Shown here piece after piece: positions 1-9,134 of a stretch of 64,000 nucleotides of DNA. Position 1 is the first letter of the stretch; each line of letters opens with the position of its first letter. Position numbers and translations under genes: made by a program. The DNA lies in the NCBI RefSeq assembly GCF_002968015.1, contig NZ_PUIP01000001.1, positions 434,001 through 498,000 of the forward strand, read 5' to 3'. Below the pieces are notes generated by a model. That model was not told the origin of the DNA, did no database searches, and saw only the letters and a program-made list of their open reading frames with translations. This stretch comes from Massilia phosphatilytica. GTDB lineage: Bacteria; Pseudomonadota; Gammaproteobacteria; Burkholderiales; Burkholderiaceae_D.

Positions 1-1026
1 GTGGTCGGCCTTCAGGCGTTCGTACGGCTTGTGCGCGGCGGCGTCGGTCCGCGCGCGCACGAGCGCGACCGGGTCGCCGCTCACGTCCGCGTAGTTCACG
101 TAGCTGGTGGCGCACGACACGAGCAGTGTGATGGACCTGGCGCCGCGCACCCGGAGGCGGTCGCCCTCGGCGTCGACTGTGCCGTCGCTGACGGCGCGCA
201 CGCGCACCGCGTAGCGCAGCGCGGCGGGAATGCCCTGGGCCGGCTGGTTACGGCCCTCGACCAGCAGCGCGCCGGCGCCGTCCGGACGGATCGTCAGCGT
301 GGCCGGGCGCTTGCCGGCGTCGGGCGATTCGCGCAGGTCCCACGCGGCCCCGAGAAAGGGCGCCGGCGGCGTCTGCGTGTCGCCATACCTGACGTTGCCG
401 GGGACGCGGTAGCCAACGTCCAGGTCCAGCGGGCCGCCTGTCGCCATCAGGCGCAGCACCACGACCTGGTCCGGTTCGCTGGCAAACGCTTCGCGCAGGT
501 GGCGCGTGGCGCCGTCCGTGAAGCGGGTCGTTGCGAGCGCGGTATCGAGGTCGAGCGAACGCCGGTAATCGGCCATCCCCTTGACGCCCGGGAAGTCGAG
601 CAGCAGGTCGCCCGCGGCAGCGTACGGCATCTGGCGCATGGGCTTGCCCATCATCGACGCGCTGGCGAGGTCCGCGGCTTCCTTGAACTTGTCCTGGTCG
701 ATCAGCGCACGCACGTGCGGCAGCGCCGCCAGCGCGTCCGGATTGCTCGGGTCGTACGGGCCGCCGGCGAACAGCGTGTCCTCGTTCAGCTGCACGCGCT
801 CCTGCGCGGCGCGGCCGAACACCATGGCGCCGAGCCGGCCGTTGCCGATCGGGAGCGCCTCGACCCAGGCGCCGGCCGGCTTGTCGTACCAGAGGCACAG
901 GCTGTCGTGGTCGTCCCTGGTCGCGGCGACGACGGTGGCGCCGGCGAGGCCCGGCATGGCCAGCGCCAGTCCGGTCGACACCAGGAAGCTGCGCCGCGCC
1001 AGCCGGGGCGGGTGTTGTCGATTCAA
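1..1026 (-). CDS. GH95-family alpha-L-fucosidase/galactosidase, N-terminal part (cut by window edge)
   Basis: Only the first 342 codons are in the window; the catalytic (alpha/alpha)6 domain of this roughly 750-800 residue family lies outside. The product opens with a twin-arginine-like signal (RRSFLVSTGLALAMP) and then the GH95 N-terminal signatures LWYDKPAGAWVEALPIG, NGRLGAMVFG and QLNEDTLFAGG. Family members remove terminal alpha-L-fucose or alpha-L-galactose from plant glycans. The TTG at 1026 is chosen as the start: AGGAGA lies 4 bases upstream and the signal peptide follows at once. No ATG precedes the signal in this frame. It begins 17 bases after the stop of the TonB receptor upstream, so the two are almost certainly co-transcribed. 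The substrate (fucosylated pectin side chains or xyloglucan) is inferred from the neighbours. Confidence 0.9.
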   Translation of the reverse strand, partial: MNRQHPPRLARRSFLVSTGLALAMPGLAGATVVAATRDDHDSLCLWYDKPAGAWVEALPIGNGRLGAMVFGRAAQERVQLNEDTLFAGGPYDPSNPDALAALPHVRALIDQDKFKEAADLASASMMGKPMRQMPYAAAGDLLLDFPGVKGMADYRRSLDLDTALATTRFTDGATRHLREAFASEPDQVVVLRLMATGGPLDLDVGYRVPGNVRYGDTQTPPAPFLGAAWDLRESPDAGKRPATLTIRPDGAGALLVEGRNQPAQGIPAALRYAVRVRAVSDGTVDAEGDRLRVRGARSITLLVSCATSYVNYADVSGDPVALVRARTDAAAHKPYERLKADH

Positions 1027-1042
1027 GTGCGTCTCCTGTCGA

Positions 1043-4000
1043 CTACAAGGTACGGAAGTTCAGGCCCACCATGATGCGGCGGCCGGCATACGCATAGTCC
1101 AGCACGTTGGGCGTGCCGTCGGCGAACGGCGTCGACGAGCCCTGGCTGCTGGTGGTGGTCGCGTTCCCGAGATTGCGGCCCTCGACGAAGACCTCGACGT
1201 TCGGACGCAGCTTGTAGGCGAGCTTGGCGTCGATGAAGCGGGTGGTGTCCTTGTAGTTCGGCGATCCCGGATTGTAGGGGAACTTGGTCAGCTGGACGCC
1301 GACGGCCGGGTAGTTCTGGATCGCGGCCTGCTGGGTGCAGCCGGCGATGCAGGTGAAGTAGGAGGCCACCGCCTGCACGGCCACGCGTGCCGACAGGCGG
1401 CCGTCGTCGTACCAGAGCGCCCAGTTGTACGAGTACTTCGACTCGCGCTGCGGCGGCAGCGGGGCGCCGGTCAGCAGGTCGACCGCGTTCTCGCTGGTCG
1501 TGATGGAACGCAGCTTCGTCACGTTGGCGTCGAATCCGGTGTAGCGCAACGCCCAGGGCAGGAAGGTGAAGGCGGTCTTGGTGCCCAGTTCAAGGCCCTT
1601 GCGGGTCGTCGCGGCGCCGTTCATCCACATCGAGTAATTGAATGGAATGGTCGACAGGTCGGTGCCCGTGGCCGGGTCGACCAGCGGCGAGCCGGAAAAC
1701 AGCGGCAGGTTGTTGACGCCCTGGCTCATGGCCGGTCCGATGATGCCTTTCTGCCTGAAGACGGCGGCCGTGAACATCGTGTCCTTGTTCGGATACAGTT
1801 CGACGCTCAGGTTCTGGTTGAGGTTCTTCTGCGCCTGCAGGGACGGATTGCCGAGCGTGCCGCTGCAGCGCTGGGCCACTTCGCCATTGACGGCCAGCGT
1901 TTCGTCGTAGATGCAGGTGCCGGCGGGCAGGAGCTGCGTGATCGGCGGCCGCGCCACGGTGCGCGCGCGGCTGTAGCGCAGGACCAGCTTGTCCGGGACC
2001 ATCCACATCGCCAGGTTGTACGTCGGCAGGAAGTCCGTGGTGCTGGCGTTGACCGCGGTGTTGCGGATGTAGGTGTTGGTGATGGTGCCGCCCGGCGCGG
2101 TCGGATTGAGCGGGTCGTAGGACGCGGTCGGGGTGATAGAACTCAGCGTCATCATCCCGAGGCCGCTGACCTTGGTGCGGACGAAGCGGTAGCCCAGGTT
2201 GCCATCGATCTCCCAGCCGAACGGCAAGGCATGGTCGGTGAACGGAATGTGGTCGACGCCGAAGTCGCCCATGATGTAGAACGCCTGCGTACGCTCCTTC
2301 AGCTTTTGCACCGGCTGGTCGTAGACCTTGCCGTCGTTGGCGGTGCAGTGCTTGACGCAGTCGTAATTGTTGTTGGGCGCGCCGATGAGACCGAAGGCTT
2401 TCTCGACGTCGATCTGGGTCCAGTTGTCGAGCATGCCGGCCGGGCGTCCGCTGGCGCCGCTGAACAATTGGGTCGGCGTGGCCTTGCCGGTCAAGACCTG
2501 CGCCACGAGGTCCTGGAATTGCTGCGGCGTCAGTTGCAGCGTGTTGTTCAGGGCCAGGCGCGGGTCGGGGCTGGAGACGTAGCCGTACTGGCAGGCCTTG
2601 CCGCCCGGAGCCAGCGAGCCCGGCGTGTCCTGGCAGGCCTGGACGACAGTGCGGGCGATCGGGGTCGGGAGCACGATCGGCGCCTGGTAGCCGGGCTGGC
2701 CATAGTTGCCGACCGCCGCCTGCAGCACGATGCCGCCGCTGTTGCCGTCGCCCGGATTCCAGTTGTCGACGCGGTTGTCGCGCAGGTTGAAGCCGGCCTT
2801 GAAGCGCTTGAAGAACGGTACCGACTCCGGTGTCGCCCAGGTGAGGTCGAGCTTGGCGGTACGCTCCTCGGTGGCGCGGATCTGCGGGTTCCAGAACGCC
2901 TCGGTGCGCGGTGAGGAAGAACTCAGCAGCGGTTGCTGGGCGATCGTGTAGGCCGGCAGGGCGCGGGTGTTGAGGGGGCCGAGCGGCTGCGCGGCGGTGT
3001 TGCTGGTCGCCGGGAACACGCGCACGTACTGGGCCGGATCGGACTGGTTGAAGCCACTGCCGGGGAAGCTGTAGGTCCACAGTCCGTTCGGCAGGACCGA
3101 CATCGTGGTCGGGCCGTAGAAATTGGTGAAGCTGATGCGCTTCTGGGCGCGCTGGAAATCCGAGCGCGCGTCGCCGACAAAGAATTCCGCGGTCAGGCCT
3201 CCGTTCCGGTAGATGCCGCCCAGCTGGAAGTACTTGGCCGTGATATCGGCGATGTCGTGCAGCTGGTCGGTGGTCGCCTGGCCATCGGTGATCTGGTACG
3301 AGGTCAGGTGGTGGTTGGCGTCGGTGACGATCGAGCCGGGCACGATGTTGACGACGGTGCCCGCCAGCGGATAGCCGTTGCTGCGCGTGGTCGGCGTGTC
3401 GTACACGTAGTAGCCGGAGCCGGGCACCGCGCTGCGCACGCCGGTCGTCAGGTTGTCGACGTAGGTCGCGCCGGTATAGGCCGGGCCGATCGTCGTGCCG
3501 GTGTTGGTCAGCACGTTGCCCAGCGTGTAGGTGAGCTGCGACATGTCGTCGCGGCGGCGGTTGTAGCTGCCCTTGGCGTAGACGGTCAGCCGGTTGCTGA
3601 CCTTGAAGTCGGCGCGCAGGTCCAGGTCCTGGCGCTTGTCGATCTCGCGCTTGACGAAGTAGCGCACGTTCGACGGCGTATAGTCGTTCCACTGGTTCAG
3701 GCAGGTGACCAGTTCGTTGCCGCGCTGGGACTGGGCCGCGTTGCGGCTGTTCGACGCGATCGTGTTCAACTGGGCGGCGGACAGCGCCGGGAAGGCGGCA
3801 TAGCAGTCGGCCTTGGTGCGGGCGGCGGCCGACTGGGTCAGCACCGACAGCGGGGTCGCCGAGTTGAAGAAACCGCCGCCGGTCAGCGGCGATTGCAGCA
3901 GCGGCAGGTCCACGCTGGCGTCGGCCCGGTTCAGCGTGGCGGGCAGGAAGCTGAAGGTCTTCTGCGGCGAGTTGTCGAAGTCGGCCACGCGGTAATAGCC

Positions 4001-4765
4001 CTGCAGCGCGCTGAACGCGTTCTGCTGCGAGTGCGCCTCATTCGCCAGCGTCGTCGACGACGCGTTGAGCAGCACGCCCAGGCGCCCGTCGAGGAATTTG
4101 TTCGCCAGGATCAGGTTCGCGTCCGGCTTCCATTTCTTGTTCAGCGACGTTTGCGAGGCGGCCACGCGCACGGAGGCGAACGGCTTCGTGAAATCGAGGC
4201 CGGTGCGGGTCTTGATGATGATGCCGCCACCCAGCGAGCCTTCGGTCATGTCGGCGGTCGATCCCTTGACCACGTCCACACTCTTGATCAGGTCGGACGA
4301 CAACTGGCGGAACTCGACGGCGCGGCCGCTGGCGCCGCTGTTGCCGCCCATGTCGGCGCCGCCCGCCGATTGCACGCCCTGGCCGTCGATCTCGACGCGG
4401 GTCAGGTCGGCCGAATTGCCGCGCACGGCGACGCTGACCCCTTCGCCATAGTCGCCCCGGTCCAGCGCGATGCCCGACATGCGCGAGATCGCCTCGCCGA
4501 CGTTCCGGTCGGGCAGAGAGCCGACGTCGTCGGCGACGATCGAATCGATCGCGGTCGCCGCGTTCTTCTTGCGGTCGATGCTCGATTGCTGGGAGGCGCG
4601 GGTCGCGCTCACCACCACCTGGGTGATCTTGTCGGTGCCGTCCCTGGGCGGTGTCGGATTGTCCTGGGCGGCCGCGACGCTGCCAACGACAAGCGAAGCC
4701 AGGGCCACCGATACCGCCAGGCTCAGACGCTTCGGCCGAAGCGGATATGACGTGCTCTCTCTCAC
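1043..4765 (-). CDS. TonB-dependent receptor, carbohydrate-type (TBDR 1)
   Basis: Outer-membrane active transporter of 1240 residues. A signal peptide covers about residues 1-33 (RLSLAVSVALASLVVGSVAAAQ). The plug domain follows (TRASQQSSIDRKKNAATA, then LPDRNVGEAISRMSGIALDR and VEIDGQ), and then a very long beta-barrel ending in RRIMVGLNFRTL. It has no STN signalling domain. Large TBDRs of this type, next to glycoside hydrolases, import oligosaccharides using TonB energy. It is a close paralogue of the STN-bearing receptor at 13706-17734, with many identical blocks such as FYIMGDFG, TTRKGLELGTKTAFTFLPW and VAVQAVASYFTCIAG. It heads a leftward operon with the GH95 gene. The divergent region upstream carries several dyads likely to be repressor sites. 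The substrate is inferred to be a pectin-derived oligomer. Confidence 0.95.
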   Translation of the reverse strand: MRESTSYPLRPKRLSLAVSVALASLVVGSVAAAQDNPTPPRDGTDKITQVVVSATRASQQSSIDRKKNAATAIDSIVADDVGSLPDRNVGEAISRMSGIALDRGDYGEGVSVAVRGNSADLTRVEIDGQGVQSAGGADMGGNSGASGRAVEFRQLSSDLIKSVDVVKGSTADMTEGSLGGGIIIKTRTGLDFTKPFASVRVAASQTSLNKKWKPDANLILANKFLDGRLGVLLNASSTTLANEAHSQQNAFSALQGYYRVADFDNSPQKTFSFLPATLNRADASVDLPLLQSPLTGGGFFNSATPLSVLTQSAAARTKADCYAAFPALSAAQLNTIASNSRNAAQSQRGNELVTCLNQWNDYTPSNVRYFVKREIDKRQDLDLRADFKVSNRLTVYAKGSYNRRRDDMSQLTYTLGNVLTNTGTTIGPAYTGATYVDNLTTGVRSAVPGSGYYVYDTPTTRSNGYPLAGTVVNIVPGSIVTDANHHLTSYQITDGQATTDQLHDIADITAKYFQLGGIYRNGGLTAEFFVGDARSDFQRAQKRISFTNFYGPTTMSVLPNGLWTYSFPGSGFNQSDPAQYVRVFPATSNTAAQPLGPLNTRALPAYTIAQQPLLSSSSPRTEAFWNPQIRATEERTAKLDLTWATPESVPFFKRFKAGFNLRDNRVDNWNPGDGNSGGIVLQAAVGNYGQPGYQAPIVLPTPIARTVVQACQDTPGSLAPGGKACQYGYVSSPDPRLALNNTLQLTPQQFQDLVAQVLTGKATPTQLFSGASGRPAGMLDNWTQIDVEKAFGLIGAPNNNYDCVKHCTANDGKVYDQPVQKLKERTQAFYIMGDFGVDHIPFTDHALPFGWEIDGNLGYRFVRTKVSGLGMMTLSSITPTASYDPLNPTAPGGTITNTYIRNTAVNASTTDFLPTYNLAMWMVPDKLVLRYSRARTVARPPITQLLPAGTCIYDETLAVNGEVAQRCSGTLGNPSLQAQKNLNQNLSVELYPNKDTMFTAAVFRQKGIIGPAMSQGVNNLPLFSGSPLVDPATGTDLSTIPFNYSMWMNGAATTRKGLELGTKTAFTFLPWALRYTGFDANVTKLRSITTSENAVDLLTGAPLPPQRESKYSYNWALWYDDGRLSARVAVQAVASYFTCIAGCTQQAAIQNYPAVGVQLTKFPYNPGSPNYKDTTRFIDAKLAYKLRPNVEVFVEGRNLGNATTTSSQGSSTPFADGTPNVLDYAYAGRRIMVGLNFRTL

Positions 4766-4806
4766 GATAGGGTCTCCATTATAGGTATGCGATGTCAGGC
4801 GGCGTT

Positions 4807-4840
4807 TTGATTGGTACGTTATAAATTAAGTGCCAATCAA
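4807..4840. promoter_or_regulatory. Dyad upstream of TBDR 1
   Basis: TTGATTGG (4807-4814) and CCAATCAA (4833-4840) form perfect 8-base arms around an 18-base AT-rich centre; extending by two bases gives 9 of 10 matches. It lies about 45-75 bases upstream of the TBDR 1 start, where its promoter should be. The half-site ATTGG recurs in the second cluster at 4913-4940. This is probably a repressor or activator site; the protein is unknown. Confidence 0.5.
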
Positions 4841-4912
4841 CGCTGCCGGACTTTAGATTAAGCGAGGAGGCGGGCCGAACCGTTGCGAAACTCACCAAAC
4901 AACATTGCGATT

Positions 4913-4988
4913 ATTGGCAGACCAATTCCATGAATTGGTCGGTCCAGTTTTTGCTCTGTTACCCTTTAAATGAGAAACTGGCTGGACC
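4913..4988. promoter_or_regulatory. Operator cluster in the TBDR 1 / GH43 divergent region
   Basis: Three overlapping dyads lie before the GH43 gene. ATTGG-CAGA-CCAAT at 4913-4926 has the ATTGG-N4-CCAAT form known for UxuR/ExuR-like GntR regulators of uronate metabolism. GACCAATT-N5-AATTGGTC spans 4920-4940. GGTCCAG at 4941-4947 pairs with CTGGACC at 4982-4988. The density of dyads argues that this stretch is non-coding control DNA and against extending the GH43 gene to the ATG at 4930. Assignment to a GntR-family regulator is inference; no such gene is in the window. Confidence 0.55.
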
Positions 4989-5031
4989 GAACAGCCGCGC
5001 ACACCGACAACACGCAAGGAGACACAGAAGC

Positions 5032-6711
5032 ATGTCCAGACCCGTTCAATTCCGCCCGCCGCTCGGGCATCCCGCATCCACCGGCCGCATCGGCATGGCC
5101 GTCCTGCTGGCCGTGCTGGCGGCGGGTTGCCGGTCGGCGCCCGCCACCCGGCCGGCAGGTCACGACGAAGCCTGGGTTGCCGACCTGGGCGACGGCCGTT
5201 ACCGGAATCCGGTACTGCATGCCGACTATTCGGATCCGGACGCGATCCGTGTCGGCGACACCTATTACCTGACCTCGTCCAGCTTCAACAGCGCGCCGGG
5301 GCTGCCCTTGCTGCAGTCGAAGGACATGGTGAACTGGGAACTGGTCGGCCACGCCCTGCCGCGCCTGGTGCCGGCCGAACGCTTCGCCGTGCCGCGCCTC
5401 GGCGACGGCGTGTGGGCGCCGTGCCTGCGCTGGCATGACGGCAAGTTCTGGATCTTCTATCCGGACCCGGACCGCGGCGTTTTCGTCACCACGGCCGAGC
5501 GCTTTACGGGGCCGTGGAGCGAGCCGCACCTGCTCCTGCCCGGCAAGGGCATCATCGATCCCGCGCCGCTCTGGGACGACGATGGGAAGGCGTACGTGCT
5601 GCATGGTTGGGCCAGGAGCCGCGCCGGCATCAACAACCGGCTGACCCTGCGCAGCATGGCGCCCGACGGCAGCCGCCTGCTCGACGAGGCGGGCGTCACC
5701 ATCATCGACGGCAACGAGCTGCCTGGCTACCGCACGCTGGAAGGGCCCAAGCTGTACAAGGAGAACGGCTGGTACTACGTGTTCGCGCCGGCCGGCGGCG
5801 TCGAGGAGGGCTGGCAGGCGGTGTTCCGCTCGCGCAGCATCCGCGGACCCTACGAGGTGCGGACGGTGATGGACCAGGGCACGACGCCGATCAACGGCCC
5901 GCACCAGGGCGCGTGGGTGAGGGCGCAGGACGGCAAGGACTGGTTCCTGCATTTCCAGGACAAAGGCGCCTACGGCCGCGTCGTGCACCTGCAGCCGATG
6001 CGCTGGGTGGACGGCTGGCCCGTGATCGGCGAGGACGGCCCGAAGCCCGGCACCGGTCAGCCCGTGCTCGCCCATGTGAAGCCGGTGGCCGGCGCCCCGG
6101 TCAGGGTGCCGCCGACGTCCGACGAATTCGACGGACCGGCACTCGGCCTGCAATGGCAGTGGAACGCCAACGGCCAGCCGGGCTGGTATTCGCTGGCCGA
6201 GCGCCCCGGTTTCCTGCGCCTGCACACGCAACCCGCGCCGGAGGCGGACTACGTGCGCGGCGCGCCGGCCGTGCTGCTGCAAAAACTGCCTGCACCGGCG
6301 TTCGTCGTGAACACGCGCATCCAGCAGAATGGCGCGCGCGACGGCGACCGCGCCGGCCTGATCCTGGACGGCATGCAGTACGCCTGGCTGGGCCTGCGCA
6401 AGGCAGGCGGCGCGACGCAGCTCGTCTACACGACCTGCACTCCGGCCAAGGTGCGCTGCACGGAATCGACCCGGGTCGTGCTGCCGTCAGCACCGGCGGC
6501 GCTCGACCTGCGCATGGAGATGCGTGAGGGCGGCGTGGCCCGCTTCTCGTACCGCATCGACGGCACGGCTTTCGTGCCGGTCGCGGAGTCGTTCACGGCA
6601 AGCAAGGGCCGCTGGGTCGGGGCCCAGGTTGGCCTGTTCAGCGTGGGGAACCAGGCGCCGGCCGGCGGCGCCGGCCTGGACGTAGATTACTTCCGCGTCA
6701 CGGCGCACTGA
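5032..6711 (+). CDS. GH43 family beta-xylosidase/arabinofuranosidase-type lipoprotein
   Basis: A 559-residue exported glycosidase. The N-terminus carries a lipobox (LAAGC), so it is probably a lipoprotein. The GH43 five-bladed propeller begins at YRNPVLHADYSDPDAIRVGD, with the general-base Asp near residue 68 in the DYSDPD motif. The block TYYLTSSSFNSAPGLPLLQS is typical of the GH43_12-like group. The C-terminal third (from about residue 365) is a beta-sandwich of the kind found in beta-xylosidases. ATG 5032 is preferred over the in-frame ATG at 4930 because AAGGAG stands ten bases upstream and a clean lipoprotein signal follows. It is divergent from TBDR 1 and shares its operator region. It is likely to trim xylose or arabinose from pectin or hemicellulose oligomers; the exact sugar is not determinable here. 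Confidence 0.92.
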   Translation: MSRPVQFRPPLGHPASTGRIGMAVLLAVLAAGCRSAPATRPAGHDEAWVADLGDGRYRNPVLHADYSDPDAIRVGDTYYLTSSSFNSAPGLPLLQSKDMVNWELVGHALPRLVPAERFAVPRLGDGVWAPCLRWHDGKFWIFYPDPDRGVFVTTAERFTGPWSEPHLLLPGKGIIDPAPLWDDDGKAYVLHGWARSRAGINNRLTLRSMAPDGSRLLDEAGVTIIDGNELPGYRTLEGPKLYKENGWYYVFAPAGGVEEGWQAVFRSRSIRGPYEVRTVMDQGTTPINGPHQGAWVRAQDGKDWFLHFQDKGAYGRVVHLQPMRWVDGWPVIGEDGPKPGTGQPVLAHVKPVAGAPVRVPPTSDEFDGPALGLQWQWNANGQPGWYSLAERPGFLRLHTQPAPEADYVRGAPAVLLQKLPAPAFVVNTRIQQNGARDGDRAGLILDGMQYAWLGLRKAGGATQLVYTTCTPAKVRCTESTRVVLPSAPAALDLRMEMREGGVARFSYRIDGTAFVPVAESFTASKGRWVGAQVGLFSVGNQAPAGGAGLDVDYFRVTAH

Positions 6712-6716
6712 GACTC

Positions 6717-6795
6717 GTAGGGTGGGCACCTCGTGCCCACGCGTGCGTATGCGGTGTGTTGACGTCACGCGTGGGCACAGGTGTGCCCACCCTAC
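6717..6795. repeat. REP-like inverted pair between convergent genes
   Basis: Arm one (6717-6743) begins GTAGGGTGGGCAC and ends GTGCCCACGCG. Arm two (6768-6795) is nearly its reverse complement. Each arm is itself a hairpin (GGGCAC/GTGCCC). The pair lies between the convergent GH43 and pectinesterase genes and overlaps the pectinesterase stop codon. The arrangement of two inverted small palindromes is that of REP doublets. It may also act as a two-way terminator, although there is no T-run. Confidence 0.7.
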
Positions 6796-9107
6796 CGGCT
6801 TGCGCCAGCCTGCGGGTCCCAGCCTTTGCCCCCGCCGAATCCCGCAAACACGCGGGCGCGGCTGGAGAAGCGCGCAGCCTCCGCAGGGCTCAGCACACGG
6901 CCGCCGCTGCGCGCGCTGAGGTCGAGCGGCTGGCCCGTCATGTCCATGCTGTTGTATTCGAACCAGCCGGTGCCGCCGCGCGGCTGGCCGCTCCAGCCCC
7001 GGGGCGAGATATGGCCGTCGATGCGGCAGTTGATGTAGCTGACGTTGTCCCAGTTGCTGCCCGGGCGCGCCAGGAAGCTCGCACCTAGCGGCGCGTCGTT
7101 GCCGGCCGGCCCGGGGCCGTGCGTGATGCGGCTGTTCAGGAAGACGAAACCCGGGTCGGCCTGCGCCGGCGTGCGCGCCTGGACGATGTAGCCGCCCTTC
7201 GTGGGGGCGGCGCTGTTGCCGACGGTGCGGATTTCGCTGTCTTCGAACAGCGAGGCGGGGCTGTAGCCCCAGTTGAAATCGACGTTCCCTTCGATCAGGC
7301 TACGGTAGAACCACGTGTAGCCCCGCACGAGGATCGTGTCCTGCTCGCTCGCGAAGCGGGCGTTGGTGGCGACGAAGCGGCCGTCGCTGGCGAAGTTGAG
7401 TGCCTCGGCCTGGCCGCCCGTCGTCCTGCTCAGCCACGTCGTGTTGACGACGCTGAGGTTGTCGAGCGCGACGAGGTCGGCGTCCTCGATCAGGAAGACC
7501 GAGCGGCCGCCGTTCGTGCCCGGCGTCAGCGCGTCCTGGCTGCCGCCCGCGCCCGGATTCGGTCCGTCGCTGTTCTCGGCCGCGATCACGGTGCCGTCCC
7601 GGCTGGCGCCGCGCAGCGTGACGTTGTCCTTGCCGCGCAGGTAGAGCAGGCCGCCGTAGCGGCCGTCGGCGACGCGGATCGTCACCGGCGCCGCCCGCGG
7701 CACGTTGCGCATGACATGGTCCAGCGCGCCCTGGACGGTGCGGAAATCCGCCGGGCCGTCGTCGTCGACAGTCAGGACGCGCGCCGTGGGCATGCGCGCG
7801 CGGGTGGTGAAGCGCCATCCCGCAGCCTTGCCGATGCCGCTGAACGGCTGCCCTGCGAGACGCGCGCCGGGGAATGCGTTGGCATCCACCAGGACGTAGT
7901 AGTCGGTGCCGTACGCGAGCTGCCCATCGTGCGGCCGGATCGTCACATCCGGCCCGTCGATGCGGACCGGATCGTAGCGGACAACGCGCCTGCGGCCGTC
8001 GGCGCTGGGGCCAATGTTGTCCACGTCGCCGTCGAGGCGGAGGACGTCGACCAGCGCGTCGTCGGCCGCGCGCAGGATGCGCACCGACGCGCCCGATCCG
8101 AGCTGCGGTGCGGCGTCGAAGCGGAGATGCAGCGGCGTGTCGACCTGGACGCCGACCGCGCCGGGCGCCGGCGTCACCTTGCCCTGCAATGCGTAGACCC
8201 GATCGGACGCCGTGAAGGCCCGCCCGACGCGGACCGCGAGCGTCGCGGCGGCGTTGTTGTCCTGCGCGCTCGACACGGTGATGGTGGCGGCACCGGCCCG
8301 CTTCGGCGTGATCACGACGGCGTCGCCGTCCATGGTCGCCGTGGCGATGTCCGGTGCGCTCGACGTGACGGTGAACGGCAGCGTGCCGCCGCTCGCGCGC
8401 ACGAGGTAGCGCTGCGGCGCGTCGCCGGCCTGCAGGTTGAGGCGGCCGGACATGCCCGCCAGGCCGACGCGCACCGGCGCGACGCGGGCGTCGCCCATGC
8501 GCAGGTCGTCCAGTTCGAAGTCCCCGTCGTGCGCCAGCACGCCCACGCGCGCGGGCGGCAGCGACGGTTCGTCGACGCTGTTGATGCGGGCGCCGTTGAC
8601 GTACATCGCCAGTGTGTTGCCGTCGACGTCGAGGCGCAGCGTGGTGAAGCCGTCCGGCGCGTCGACCCGCGTGCCGCCCTGCTTGAGACGTTTGAGCTGG
8701 CCATCCTGCATGCGCACGATGTCGATCGCGAGGCGCCTGCCGTCCGGCGCGGTGCCGATCGCCAGGCCGAGCCAGTTGCGTTCGTCGGCATAGCGCGCGA
8801 TCAGGTACGCGTGCCGCGGCGCGGCGCCAAGGCCGGCGGCAGGACGCAGGCGCGCTTCGACATAGTACGGCCCCGCCGGCGGGGTCGCGGGGAGCAGCAG
8901 TGGGCGGCCGTCGCCGCGCAAGAGCAGGACCTGGTTCGTGCTTCCCTGTTGCGGGCGCAGTTCCGGCGCCGTGCCGTCGGCGGCGCGCAGCCGCGTGTCG
9001 TGTTCGAAGTCTTCGCAGGCGAGGGCGCCGTTCGGGCACGCGGCGGCGGACGCGATCCGCGCGGACAGCGCGATGCCGAGGAGGATGGTGGTTCGATGTC
9101 GTGTCAT
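6792..9107 (-). CDS. Modular secreted pectinesterase (CE8) with N-terminal accessory domains
   Basis: A 771-residue secreted protein. It has a short signal (TILLGIALSARIASAA), then a laminin-G/concanavalin-like sandwich (about 25-170) with two Ig-like modules (about 175-400) behind it. The CE8 beta-helix starts near residue 420 (PADFRTVQGALDHV). Catalytic landmarks are present: QAEAL, QDT (Asp near 590) and GNVDFNWG (Asp near 610, canonical GxVDFIFG), plus a divergent LARPGSNW in place of LGRPW. Pectinesterases remove methyl groups from homogalacturonan, preparing it for the GH28 enzyme encoded at 19144. The start at 9107 is the Met before the signal; the open frame runs far upstream, but only because it is a shadow of the GH3 gene. 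It is divergent from GH3 across a 159-base region with paired palindromes. Confidence 0.9.
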   Translation of the reverse strand: MTRHRTTILLGIALSARIASAAACPNGALACEDFEHDTRLRAADGTAPELRPQQGSTNQVLLLRGDGRPLLLPATPPAGPYYVEARLRPAAGLGAAPRHAYLIARYADERNWLGLAIGTAPDGRRLAIDIVRMQDGQLKRLKQGGTRVDAPDGFTTLRLDVDGNTLAMYVNGARINSVDEPSLPPARVGVLAHDGDFELDDLRMGDARVAPVRVGLAGMSGRLNLQAGDAPQRYLVRASGGTLPFTVTSSAPDIATATMDGDAVVITPKRAGAATITVSSAQDNNAAATLAVRVGRAFTASDRVYALQGKVTPAPGAVGVQVDTPLHLRFDAAPQLGSGASVRILRAADDALVDVLRLDGDVDNIGPSADGRRRVVRYDPVRIDGPDVTIRPHDGQLAYGTDYYVLVDANAFPGARLAGQPFSGIGKAAGWRFTTRARMPTARVLTVDDDGPADFRTVQGALDHVMRNVPRAAPVTIRVADGRYGGLLYLRGKDNVTLRGASRDGTVIAAENSDGPNPGAGGSQDALTPGTNGGRSVFLIEDADLVALDNLSVVNTTWLSRTTGGQAEALNFASDGRFVATNARFASEQDTILVRGYTWFYRSLIEGNVDFNWGYSPASLFEDSEIRTVGNSAAPTKGGYIVQARTPAQADPGFVFLNSRITHGPGPAGNDAPLGASFLARPGSNWDNVSYINCRIDGHISPRGWSGQPRGGTGWFEYNSMDMTGQPLDLSARSGGRVLSPAEAARFSSRARVFAGFGGGKGWDPQAGASR

Positions 9108-9134
9108 GGGTCGAATGAGGGTTCGGTGTCGGAC

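Noticed and set aside
1..1074. Long plus-strand frame over the left edge
   Set aside because: It is the shadow of the GH95 gene on the minus strand, Arg/Ala/Val-rich without motifs. The minus frame gives a continuous GH95 sequence.
4930..5031. N-terminal extension of the GH43 gene to ATG 4930
   Set aside because: It would translate through two strong dyads and put 34 residues before a lipoprotein signal; ATG 5032 has a good ribosome binding site.
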